A stretch of 21,158 nucleotides of DNA from a virus, in the IMG/VR virus record IMGVR_UViG_3300035660_000096, positions 1 through 21,158 of that record; one strand, written 5' to 3'. Below are positions 7,020 to 13,062 of this stretch, piece after piece. The first letter of the stretch is position 1. Each line of letters opens with the position of its first letter. The notes under the pieces were generated by a model. The model was not told the origin of the DNA, did not search any database, and worked only from the letters and a program-made list of their open reading frames with translations. The position numbers were made by a program, and so were the translations under genes.

Positions 7020-7295
7020 ATGTCTGATATAGTGACTGAGTTGAGAGAAAAGAAAAAGAAGATTGAGCAACTTCAGCAACTTCGAGCTCGGCAAGAGGGC
7101 CAAAAAGAGCAGGTGCTTAAGAGTTTGAGAGATGGGTTTGGAATTAGTGCTGAGGATATTGAGAAACATTTAGAAGTAATGGGTAAGGAGTTGATAACAG
7201 ATGAAGAACTTCTTAAAAACTGTCGGGATGAGATGGAAGAAATCCTTTCTGGAATTCATCCAAAGGATTCAGCAAGAGAGTCCAAAGAAGAATAA
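7020..7295 (+). CDS. Small coiled-coil protein, possible Rad50 partner
   Basis: A 91-residue, almost fully helical, highly charged protein (IVTELREKKKKIEQLQQLRA, then EEILSG near the end). ATG 7020 is chosen over TTG 6999 because AGTAGGAGGG lies 6-14 nt upstream of it. The helix breaks once at GFGISAEDIEKH, giving two antiparallel-capable coils. I recall short proteins of this type just upstream of Rad50 C-lobe ATPases in other phages, so it may pair with the coiled coil of 7654-8274 (inference). The last 95 nt overlap another reading frame. Confidence 0.65.
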   Translation: MSDIVTELREKKKKIEQLQQLRARQEGQKEQVLKSLRDGFGISAEDIEKHLEVMGKELITDEELLKNCRDEMEEILSGIHPKDSARESKEE

Positions 7296-7476
7296 GTCAA
7301 ACCTTCTTGGATATGCTGTTCTAAGGAAGGATGGGTTTACGGGGAAAAAATACTGGCAGACCTATGACGAATCCGGACATAACGAAGTTACATTCAGTGC
7401 AGGTCAAGCTCTCGCTTTTCCCCCGGAAGAGATGCAAGTTGGTATAAAGATTGAGTTGTTCGCCCCAGAGGAGTGA
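7201..7476 (+). CDS. Unknown small protein, start uncertain
   Basis: A 91-residue frame. The later part is protein-like and ordered (LLGYAVLRKDGFTGKKYWQT, then EVTFSAGQALAFPPEEMQVG and an acidic end). Its first 32 residues overlap the preceding coiled-coil gene in another frame and are low-quality (MKNFLKTVGMRWKKSF). ATG 7201 has GGTAAGGAG 10 nt upstream and is the best start. If it is wrong, the protein would begin near 7290 with a non-standard codon. No family is recognised. Confidence 0.6.
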   Translation: MKNFLKTVGMRWKKSFLEFIQRIQQESPKKNKSNLLGYAVLRKDGFTGKKYWQTYDESGHNEVTFSAGQALAFPPEEMQVGIKIELFAPEE

Positions 7477-7481
7477 AGAAG

Positions 7482-7667
7482 ATGGACAGATTATTCTATT
7501 GTGAAACTTGTAATGTTTCCCTCTTATCCTGGAAAAATATGAAAGAGCATCTCCAGTCTGTGGAGCACAAGAGGAATGCTAATGACCCTTTATCTAGGTC
7601 TGAGCAACTACTGAAACAAATGGCAAAGAAACTTCTTAAGCCAGAGGAAGATTGTGGATCTAAATAG
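7482..7667 (+). CDS. C2H2 zinc-finger protein (U1/matrin-like spacing)
   Basis: A 61-residue protein with one zinc finger, C7-x2-C10-x12-H23-x5-H29 (YCETCNVSLLSWKNMKEHLQ). The x5 between the histidines is the spacing of U1-C/matrin-type fingers that bind nucleic acid. ATG 7482 is chosen because AGAGGAG sits 8 nt upstream; GTG 7473 lies inside that site. The tail is helical and basic. It overlaps the next gene by 14 nt. A role in nucleic acid binding or in the repair complex is plausible but unproven. Confidence 0.75.
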   Translation: MDRLFYCETCNVSLLSWKNMKEHLQSVEHKRNANDPLSRSEQLLKQMAKKLLKPEEDCGSK

Positions 7668-8274
7668 GTACGAAAATTTCTTAAATCAGAAAAAAGCTAC
7701 TCAAGAACTCCTAAAGAGCAAAGCGAGTAAGCTTAACACTTCTATCGAAGATCGCAAAGCTCACCTCAAGGACCTTGAAGAAGCTTTGGATATCATGAAC
7801 ACTGTTGGCACTCTCGTCCAGCAGGAGTTTGAAGAAGTAGTTGAAGAACTGGTAACTCAAGCTCTAAGATTTGTCTTCGGTGATAGCTACTCATTTGAAG
7901 TTGAAAGTAAGATATCTCGTAATCAACCGGAAATTAATCTATATATCAATGTGGATGGAGAGAGGTATATTCCAGAAGACGATTCAAGCGGTGGAGAGAT
8001 GGATGTAGCGTCTTTTGCACTCCGAGTTATCCTGTGGGCAATTCAATACGATAGAACGGAACCTGTTCTAATTTTTGATGAACCCCTTCGCAATCTTTCG
8101 AGAAATCATATTGATTCGGTTAAAGAGATGATTCAATATTTGTCGGATACACTTAGAATTCAGTTAATTATTGTAACACATGAAAAGGAACTGGTTGGTT
8201 TAGGAGATTGTTCATATAATATTGTTAAGAAGAATGGCATAAGCTTTGTCGAAGGGAAGGAAAGCAATGCCTAA
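7654..8274 (+). CDS. Rad50/SbcC C-terminal ATPase lobe (split gene)
   Basis: A 206-residue protein carrying the second half of an ABC/Rad50 head. Residues 1-70 are a coiled coil, then FGDSYSFEVE and a beta region, the ABC signature SSGGE at 111-115, an ALRVILWAI helix, Walker B VLIFDEP at 138-144, a D-loop-like LRNLSRN and the H-loop THEKE (His176). There is no P-loop, so alone it cannot bind ATP normally and must pair with a Walker A lobe, most simply the protein at 3523. Its coiled coil (about 70 residues) is much shorter than that of the partner (about 180), and it lacks a zinc hook. GTG start with AGAGGAAG upstream. Confidence 0.88.
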   Translation: MDLNRYENFLNQKKATQELLKSKASKLNTSIEDRKAHLKDLEEALDIMNTVGTLVQQEFEEVVEELVTQALRFVFGDSYSFEVESKISRNQPEINLYINVDGERYIPEDDSSGGEMDVASFALRVILWAIQYDRTEPVLIFDEPLRNLSRNHIDSVKEMIQYLSDTLRIQLIIVTHEKELVGLGDCSYNIVKKNGISFVEGKESNA

Positions 8275-9124
8275 GTTAAAGAAGGTAGTTTGTGTTTGTG
8301 ATGGAGAATTTGAAATACCCTGGTGGAGCAGTCAAAAACACTGTTCTAAATTGTGTTACTATATGAGTATGGTGGGGAAGAAACAACCAGAAGAACTAAA
8401 TGAAAAAAGAAGTAAATCTCTTAGAGGTAGAAAGAAACCTGAAGGTTTTGGAGAGAAGATACAAAAAGCAAATATAGGTAAAAAACATTCTGAAGAGCAT
8501 ATAGAAAATTGGAAGAAGGCAAGAAGAGAAGGAGACAATTGGTTCCAATCCGAGGAAGCTAAAAAGAAGAACAGTAAGAGTCATGGTAGTGAAAAGTGTA
8601 GTAAGAGAATGTTGCTGAAGTGGCAAGATTCAGTATATAGAGAAAAAATGGTTGCTACTCACAGAGGAAAGTGTGGATTAAGCGCATCTAATTGGCAAGG
8701 GGGAAAGGTTAAAGTAATTTGTCAGCTATGTGGAAAGGAATTTCTTGTTAATCTACATAGGCGAGGCATTGCCAAATACTGCTCAATAGGTTGTAAAAAT
8801 AAAGGACGTGTGGGTAAAACCAATAGAGAGAAAAATTCTAATTGGAAAGGAGGGATAGCGAACCTTCCTTACCCCCTTGAGTTTGACAGGAATCTAAAAA
8901 AGTTCATCAGAACAAGAGACAACAACACCTGTCAACTCTGTAGCAAAACAAAAGAAGAGAATGGTAAGAACCTTTGTGTTCACCACATCAATCACGACAA
9001 AGATGATTTGTTCGAGCTCAATCTTATTTCTTTGTGCGGTGGTTGTAATGGTAAAGTAAACTCTAATAGGGGGTTGTGGGAGGATTACTTTGCATTTAAA
9101 TTGTTATATGGAGTAGAGAGCTGA
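8267..9124 (+). CDS. NUMOD3/HNH homing-type endonuclease
   Basis: A 285-residue protein. ATG 8267 is chosen because AAGGGAAGG lies 8 nt upstream; an in-frame TTG at 8246 is not needed. Layout: a zinc-ribbon-like start with CVCDGEF and CSKLC, a lysine-rich DNA-binding region with NUMOD3-like repeats (IGKKHSEEHIENWKKARREG), a second Cys pair (CQLCGKEF and CSIGC), NWKGGI, and a C-terminal HNH domain with NTCQLC, VHHINHDKDD and SLCGGCN. These free-standing nucleases copy themselves into related phage genomes. It overlaps the end of the Rad50 C-lobe gene by 8 nt. The upstream gene appears intact, so this is an insertion next to it and not a split gene. Confidence 0.88.
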   Translation: MPKLKKVVCVCDGEFEIPWWSSQKHCSKLCYYMSMVGKKQPEELNEKRSKSLRGRKKPEGFGEKIQKANIGKKHSEEHIENWKKARREGDNWFQSEEAKKKNSKSHGSEKCSKRMLLKWQDSVYREKMVATHRGKCGLSASNWQGGKVKVICQLCGKEFLVNLHRRGIAKYCSIGCKNKGRVGKTNREKNSNWKGGIANLPYPLEFDRNLKKFIRTRDNNTCQLCSKTKEENGKNLCVHHINHDKDDLFELNLISLCGGCNGKVNSNRGLWEDYFAFKLLYGVES

Positions 9125-9183
9125 TAGATCATTTGTAGTTGTTAGGGAGAAGGGTATTAGTAAAGTTGAAAGGTTAGAAAAAG

Positions 9184-9762
9184 ATGGATAAACCTGAACT
9201 TAAATTGGTATTACCTGTAGAGAATGTAAAAGTAGCAGTAGAGGGGATGGCGAGAGAAATCCAAAGAATAGATCCTCCTCTTACTTTTGTTGTAATTCTT
9301 AAGGGTGGGGTTTATATTGCACACGAGATCTTAAGGACTTTCCACTTTGGTTTCGGTATTTCTCCTGATTTAAAGGATATAGTTGTAGGGTATATTGGAC
9401 TCTCTTCTTATGGAGAAAGTACTAAAAGTCAAGGATCAGTTAGAGTAATGTCCCCACTTGATTTATCTACAGAGTACATTGAGGATAGAAATGTTGTTAT
9501 TGTAGACGACTGCATCGAAACTGGAAATACTCTTTATTGGGCTAAAAGAATGCTTCAGGCTTACGAACCTAAATCAATACATACTGCTGTCCTTGTTGAT
9601 AAAGTTTCCTTGAGAGAAAAACATGGAGCAGAAAAACCAGACATAGTTGGGTATGTTTATCCTGGCCAAAAATTCCTCGTGGGTTGTGGCATGGGTTACA
9701 AAGAGCGTTATCGAGAACTGCCAGAGATATATGAAATTATAGGGGCATTGAAAAATGACTAA
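9184..9762 (+). CDS. hpt: Hypoxanthine-guanine phosphoribosyltransferase
   Basis: A 192-residue type I phosphoribosyltransferase. The PRPP loop is VVIVDDCIETGNTL at 104-117 (acidic pair Asp108/Asp109). The pyrophosphate loop is LKGG (Lys40) near the N-terminus. The C-terminal segment GCGMGYKERYRELPEIY matches the purine-binding end of HPRT. It converts hypoxanthine or guanine plus PRPP into IMP or GMP. In a phage it would salvage bases from broken host DNA, or handle a modified purine; QueC and QueD in the same window make the second idea worth testing. The site AAAGGT lies upstream of the ATG. It overlaps the next gene by 8 nt. Confidence 0.88.
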   Translation: MDKPELKLVLPVENVKVAVEGMAREIQRIDPPLTFVVILKGGVYIAHEILRTFHFGFGISPDLKDIVVGYIGLSSYGESTKSQGSVRVMSPLDLSTEYIEDRNVVIVDDCIETGNTLYWAKRMLQAYEPKSIHTAVLVDKVSLREKHGAEKPDIVGYVYPGQKFLVGCGMGYKERYRELPEIYEIIGALKND

Positions 9763-10189
9763 GGAAGAAAGAATAGAAGATATTCTCGAGATACTTGACT
9801 TAGCTGATGAGGTTGAACAACGCCGGAGGATAGCTATTCTTATGAACGTACCTCCTTGGAGACATAATTTTGTTGCTGGGTTCTTCCCAGAAGACTCCCA
9901 AAAATGTGACAAATGTGGAAAGAAATTGCGAATAAAAGAGGATTATGATGAAGGATGTCCATATACATATTCCTATTCTGGTTCCCTTGCTGATTTGGCT
10001 TTTAAGTTAAGAGATGAGGCAAAAGAGTATCAAACTTTGGCAGAAGCTCTTGAGTTGGTTTGGGATTATTGGCAGGGACAAAATAGAACAGGCTTAACTT
10101 TTGATGGTTTCTGGATTCATCGAGCACAACCTATTTATTGGATAGTAGCTAGTTTGATTGGAAGAGAGTTAAGTGAGAAAGAAGTATAG
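9755..10189 (+). CDS. Conserved-looking phage protein with a Cys pair, unknown
   Basis: A 144-residue protein that starts inside the hpt gene (ATGACTAA overlap). It has an acidic helical N-terminus, MNVPPWRHNFVAGFFP, a CDKCGKKL pair plus a later Cys (EGCPYTYSYSG), and a helical C-terminus with ADLAFKLRDEA and RAQPIYWIVASLI. The general pattern (one zinc knuckle, then helices with an aromatic end) recalls small phage proteins of the ABA-sandwich type, but I cannot confirm this. It is followed by queD after 9 nt. Function unknown. Confidence 0.6.
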   Translation: MTKEERIEDILEILDLADEVEQRRRIAILMNVPPWRHNFVAGFFPEDSQKCDKCGKKLRIKEDYDEGCPYTYSYSGSLADLAFKLRDEAKEYQTLAEALELVWDYWQGQNRTGLTFDGFWIHRAQPIYWIVASLIGRELSEKEV

Positions 10190-10198
10190 GAGGTACAG

Positions 10199-10594
10199 AT
10201 GTTCAAAATAAAAAAGACATTTGAAATAGCTATAGCACACCACCTTAATTTAGATTATGACTCCCCCTGCCAAAGAATTCACGGCCACAATTTGAGAATT
10301 ACAGTTTGGTGTGCTTCGGAAAATCTTAACAAGGACGGCATGGTTATAGATTTTACGCAGATAAAGAAAAGGATTCAGGATAAGTTAGATCATAGAGATC
10401 TAAATAGTATTGGAGACTTAGTACATAACTTTAGTATGGAAAATGTAAATCCTACTTCTGAACGAATTGCAGAATGGATTTGCAATCAATTTCCTGCGTG
10501 CTATCGTGTAGACGTACAAGAGTCAACTGGGAATGTTGCTACTTATGAAGATGAAGATTTCTGGCTGAATCTGCACCTTAAAGGAGAAGGTTAA
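10199..10594 (+). CDS. queD: QueD / 6-pyruvoyl-tetrahydropterin synthase family
   Basis: A 131-residue T-fold enzyme. Zinc ligands: His14 (AIAHHLNL), His28 and His30 (RIHGHNLRITV). Catalytic Cys24 is in SPCQR. Further conserved segments are VIDFTQIKKR, KLDHRDLNSI, NPTSERIAEWI and the C-terminal Glu108 in VQESTGNVATY. QueD makes 6-carboxy-tetrahydropterin from dihydroneopterin triphosphate, the first step specific to preQ0. With the QueC-like protein at 6381 it points to 7-deazaguanine synthesis, for DNA modification or queuosine. AGGAGG lies 6 nt before the ATG, a strong site. Length is normal. Confidence 0.9.
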   Translation: MFKIKKTFEIAIAHHLNLDYDSPCQRIHGHNLRITVWCASENLNKDGMVIDFTQIKKRIQDKLDHRDLNSIGDLVHNFSMENVNPTSERIAEWICNQFPACYRVDVQESTGNVATYEDEDFWLNLHLKGEG

Positions 10595-10595
10595 G

Positions 10596-10967
10596 ATGAA
10601 TACTACTAAAATAACCCCCTGGCATGATAAGGAAGGAAATCTAAAGTTTCCATATCACCCGCTTCGTGACTTAATTTTTATATTTCCTACACCGCCCCCG
10701 ATGAGAATTGGAAGTGAGAATTTGTTCTTTATTCCTAATGAGTTTAAGAAGAGGCACCAGGATAAAACTGGCGTGATTTTGGCAGTAGGATCAGGGTACT
10801 ATGATAAGAAAGGAAAATTCCATCCAACTCCGTCGGAATTAAAACCTGGAGTTAAAGTTTACTTTGATAATTCCACACCTTGGGGTCAATACCTTCTCGG
10901 TTTAGATGGAAAGCAACATTTTGTGTTTCTTTGTGGAGTATGCGATGTATTTGGAGTAGCAGAATAA
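10596..10967 (+). CDS. GroES-like co-chaperonin
   Basis: A 123-residue protein. The fold pattern fits Cpn10/GroES: HPLRDLIFIFPTPPP, a mobile-loop-like stretch RIGSENLFFIPNEF, GVILAVGSGYYDKKGKFHPT, LKPGVKVYFDN and an end with FVFLCGVCDVFGV. A phage GroES (as T4 gp31) can replace the host lid on GroEL so that capsid proteins fold. No GroEL is encoded in the window. It follows queD by 1 nt with GGAGAAGG upstream. It is longer than host GroES (about 97 residues), with an N-terminal extension. Confidence 0.8.
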   Translation: MNTTKITPWHDKEGNLKFPYHPLRDLIFIFPTPPPMRIGSENLFFIPNEFKKRHQDKTGVILAVGSGYYDKKGKFHPTPSELKPGVKVYFDNSTPWGQYLLGLDGKQHFVFLCGVCDVFGVAE

Positions 10968-10987
10968 GAACTATGCTTGAAAGCTGA

Positions 10988-11287
10988 GTGGTGAAGATAA
11001 TAACGAAAGCTATGATGATTAGAAAATCAACAGTAAATCTTAGTTATGGAAATATGGGTAAGATTATCTACATCAAAAATTTTCTATCCAGATATACTGA
11101 AGCTGTGAACAAATATATAGATTTACTGTGGAGCATTCAAAGATTTTATGGTTCTTTTGTAGAAAGAGTTTTGTTGGACCAAGTAAGTTGTCCTCTAACC
11201 TTCTCTGCTAAGCAATCAGCGGCCTGTACAGCTTTACACATTGTGAAATCTCAGAGAAAGAAAAAGAATAAGACAATACAATTTTGA
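10988..11287 (+). pseudogene. tnpB: TnpB N-terminal remnant
   Basis: A 99-codon frame from GTG 10988. It has the TnpB N-terminal pattern: IRKSTVNLSY, then FLSRYTEAVNKYIDLLW, then FSAKQSAACTALHIVKSQRK and KKNKT, the point after which full TnpB proteins enter the RuvC-like core. Here it stops three residues later at TGA (11285-11287). The RuvC Asp and Glu positions that should follow are missing. It keeps a readable frame, so a short protein may still be made, but nuclease activity is not possible from this part alone. Its frame is the same as that of the HNH gene, with only TGA between them. Confidence 0.75.
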
Positions 11288-11299
11288 AATGGGGGCAAT

Positions 11300-11926
11300 A
11301 TGCCAAGAGGAGTTTATAATCATAAACCTCGTTCCAAAGAAACAAGAGACAAGTATAGTATTGCAATAAAGAAAGCTCATGCTGACCCAAATTCTGGTTA
11401 TAACACCGAAGAATATAAAGAGAACCAACAAACCATTCATAAGAGACTAAGAACAGACCCAAATTCTGTTTATAATACTGAGGAGTACAAAGAAAATCAT
11501 AAAGTGTGCTGTTATAAAAGCAGGAAGCCTAGGGAAATTCGCACTTGTGCATTATCTGGATGTAATAAAACATTTGAATGTAAAATAAATAGTAAACAGC
11601 ATTTTTGTTGTAAAAGTCATGCGCATAAAGATAAATGTTATAATTGGCAAGGTGGAAAAACTTATTTCAAGTTAAATGGAGAACTAAAACGTCATGATAT
11701 TGTCTACAAAGAATTGTTTGAAAAACAAAACGGATTATGTGCAATCTGTGGCAAAGAAGAAACACATACTTTTAAGGGAAAAATTAAACAATTATCAATA
11801 GATCATGACCACAAAACAGGAGAAGTAAGAGGACTACTGTGTAATAAGTGTAATACGGGATTAGGGGGATTTATGGATAATGTAGAATTTCTACTAAAAG
11901 CAATTCAGTATTTGAAAGTAACATAA
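11300..11926 (+). CDS. Endonuclease VII-type HNH nuclease with NUMOD-like repeats
   Basis: A 208-residue protein. Residues 1-70 are a basic region with two near-identical copies of DPNSxYNTEEYKENxx (about 24 residues apart). A zinc-finger-like part with CALSGCNKTFEC and HFCCKSHAH follows, then NWQGGK. The C-terminal domain matches recombination endonuclease VII (T4 gp49 family): QNGLCAICG, SIDHDHKTGEVRGLLCNKCN, TGLGGFMDN and a final helix. Endonuclease VII cuts branched DNA; in this fused form it is more likely a free-standing homing nuclease. It sits exactly between the two tnpB remnants. The site GGGGGC is 4 nt before the ATG. The gene is visibly more AT-rich than its neighbours, a sign of transfer. 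Confidence 0.85.
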   Translation: MPRGVYNHKPRSKETRDKYSIAIKKAHADPNSGYNTEEYKENQQTIHKRLRTDPNSVYNTEEYKENHKVCCYKSRKPREIRTCALSGCNKTFECKINSKQHFCCKSHAHKDKCYNWQGGKTYFKLNGELKRHDIVYKELFEKQNGLCAICGKEETHTFKGKIKQLSIDHDHKTGEVRGLLCNKCNTGLGGFMDNVEFLLKAIQYLKVT

Positions 11927-12083
11927 AGAGAACCGTGTAGGTGAGTTGTTCTTGTGTAAGGAGTGTGGTTACACACAGGATGCAGATCTCAACGCATCTA
12001 GGAATATCTTGAACCGGTTCCTTACAGGAGCAGAATTGTTCGGACCCTGTCTAAAAAACTTGGAGGAGATCCGAGATGAATAG
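11922..12083 (+). pseudogene. tnpB: TnpB C-terminal remnant (half zinc ribbon and RuvC-III)
   Basis: In the frame ending at TAG 12081-12083, after a stop at 11919, the translation runs ENRVGELFLCKECGYTQDAD, then LNASRNILNRF and GAELFGPCLKN. This is the classic TnpB ending: the second CxxC of the zinc ribbon, and the RuvC-III Asp in the ADxNAxxNI motif. The first CxxC and everything before it are gone, and there is no start codon or ribosome site. The homology begins within a few nt of the HNH stop. The last 8 nt overlap the next gene. Confidence 0.8.
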
Positions 12084-12342
12084 TCTAATTAAAATTCTTG
12101 AAATTGTATCTGCTATTGGAACAATTCTATGCTTGTGTCTAATGGAAAAAGGCATAAAAATAGGACGACTGTTTATTCCACCATCATATAAATATTGGCT
12201 TCTGTACTCGTTTACTACAGTTCTTTTTGTTGTGGTAATGTACATGAAAGAACTCCCATTTTATATTGTAATGGGGGTAATTCTAATTTTTACAGGTTTG
12301 AGAAATTATAAAGCTGGAAAAGGAAAGAATAGGAATGTCTAA
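12076..12342 (+). CDS. Small membrane protein with about three helices
   Basis: An 88-residue hydrophobic protein with helices at about 5-23, 41-57 and 60-75 and a basic end (KAGKGKNRNV). The loop after helix 1 is MEKGIKIGRLFIPPSYKYW. GGAGGAG lies 8 nt before the ATG, a strong site, and falls inside the tnpB tail. It could be a holin-like or PnuC-like small membrane protein; neither is supported by a specific motif. It overlaps the terminase-linked gene downstream by 8 nt (ATGTCTAA), so they may be co-translated. Confidence 0.7.
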   Translation: MNSLIKILEIVSAIGTILCLCLMEKGIKIGRLFIPPSYKYWLLYSFTTVLFVVVMYMKELPFYIVMGVILIFTGLRNYKAGKGKNRNV

Positions 12343-13057
12343 TTCCCTGCAAGAGGAACGTTGGGAGAATACTACAAGGTTACTTTTCTTCAAGTACAGA
12401 GGTGACCTGGTAAAGGTGCTGGAGGATCTCCGAGCTAAGTATGGCAGCGAAGTGGAGAATGCTAGTGAGCGAATTACTCTTGGTTTTGTTAAAAAGGTTA
12501 TAGATAGATTCAAACGCCAACAAAAAATTAATGATCCTTTTGTTGCTACGTGGATAATGGAATACATATTCATGGGGACGAAGCAAAGGGAGGTAGACTG
12601 GCAAATTGATGATCAAGAGCTCGAAGAATTCAAATTTCTTTACCGGTCGGTTTGTTGTGACAAGGCAACGGAACGAAGAAGGGATAATGATACTGGAGAG
12701 GAGTTTTTTGTTTGCTTAAGTTGTAGTAATAGGTGCCAGGTTTATCGTATTCCTAATTTAGATATATTCGAAGTAAAGCGGAGAATTCGTACTGAGAAAA
12801 GGAAGGATGAAGAACAGCTTGTTAAAGCAATGGATACTCTTGGGTTTACTGGGGAAAAGGCACCTGTTATTCGACAAACTAACTATCAGTTTATTGCAGG
12901 TGAAACTGAAGTGGGAAGAAGCAGAAAGAAGGTTGAGAGTTTGCCCGTTGAAGATCAGAAATTGTTAAAAGATCTGGATGATATGGAACCTCGAGATAGA
13001 GAAACCGTAAGAAAGCAGTTAGAGAAAATCCGGAGAGATGTTGTTGGAGAAGATTGA
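12335..13057 (+). CDS. Candidate terminase small subunit
   Basis: A 240-residue protein directly before the large terminase gene. The N-terminal 90 residues are helical (VKVLEDLRAKYGSEVENASE, then FVKKVIDRFKRQQKINDPFV), which could be a DNA-binding bundle. The middle has a four-Cys zinc site, CC near residue 107 and CLSCSNRC about 20 residues later. The C-terminal 100 residues are charged and helical (PVEDQKLLKDLDDMEPRDRE). Small terminase subunits recognise the packaging site and lie just upstream of TerL, which is the main support. The sequence itself is not diagnostic, and a zinc site is not typical, so a regulator is possible. Confidence 0.45.
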   Translation: MSNSLQEERWENTTRLLFFKYRGDLVKVLEDLRAKYGSEVENASERITLGFVKKVIDRFKRQQKINDPFVATWIMEYIFMGTKQREVDWQIDDQELEEFKFLYRSVCCDKATERRRDNDTGEEFFVCLSCSNRCQVYRIPNLDIFEVKRRIRTEKRKDEEQLVKAMDTLGFTGEKAPVIRQTNYQFIAGETEVGRSRKKVESLPVEDQKLLKDLDDMEPRDRETVRKQLEKIRRDVVGED

Positions 13058-13062
13058 GCCAG

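Larger units (their letters stand above)
10988..12083 (+). mobile_element. Degenerate IS200/IS605-type tnpB locus with an HNH gene replacing its centre
   Basis: The two ends of a TnpB-type RNA-guided nuclease gene survive: an N-terminal piece (10988-11287) and a C-terminal piece (about 11928-12083). The roughly 650 nt between them hold an endonuclease VII-like HNH gene and little else. A TnpB would need more than 200 residues there, so coding sequence was lost and not only interrupted. No TnpA or clear terminal hairpins were seen; a perfect 10-bp palindrome (GAACCGGTTC, 12011-12020) lies in the tail piece. Boundaries are approximate. Confidence 0.7.

Noticed and set aside
11285-11302. TGA between the tnpB N-terminal remnant and the in-frame HNH gene as a recoded codon making one fusion protein.
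   Set aside because: TGA is used as a clear stop many times here (for example 5312-5314, 17132-17134, 20698-20700) and the HNH gene has its own ATG, so two separate frames are simpler.
12011-12020. GAACCGGTTC palindrome as an operator.
   Set aside because: It lies within the tnpB tail coding sequence and could be part of the old element; there is no gene start with a matching promoter close enough to argue for an operator.
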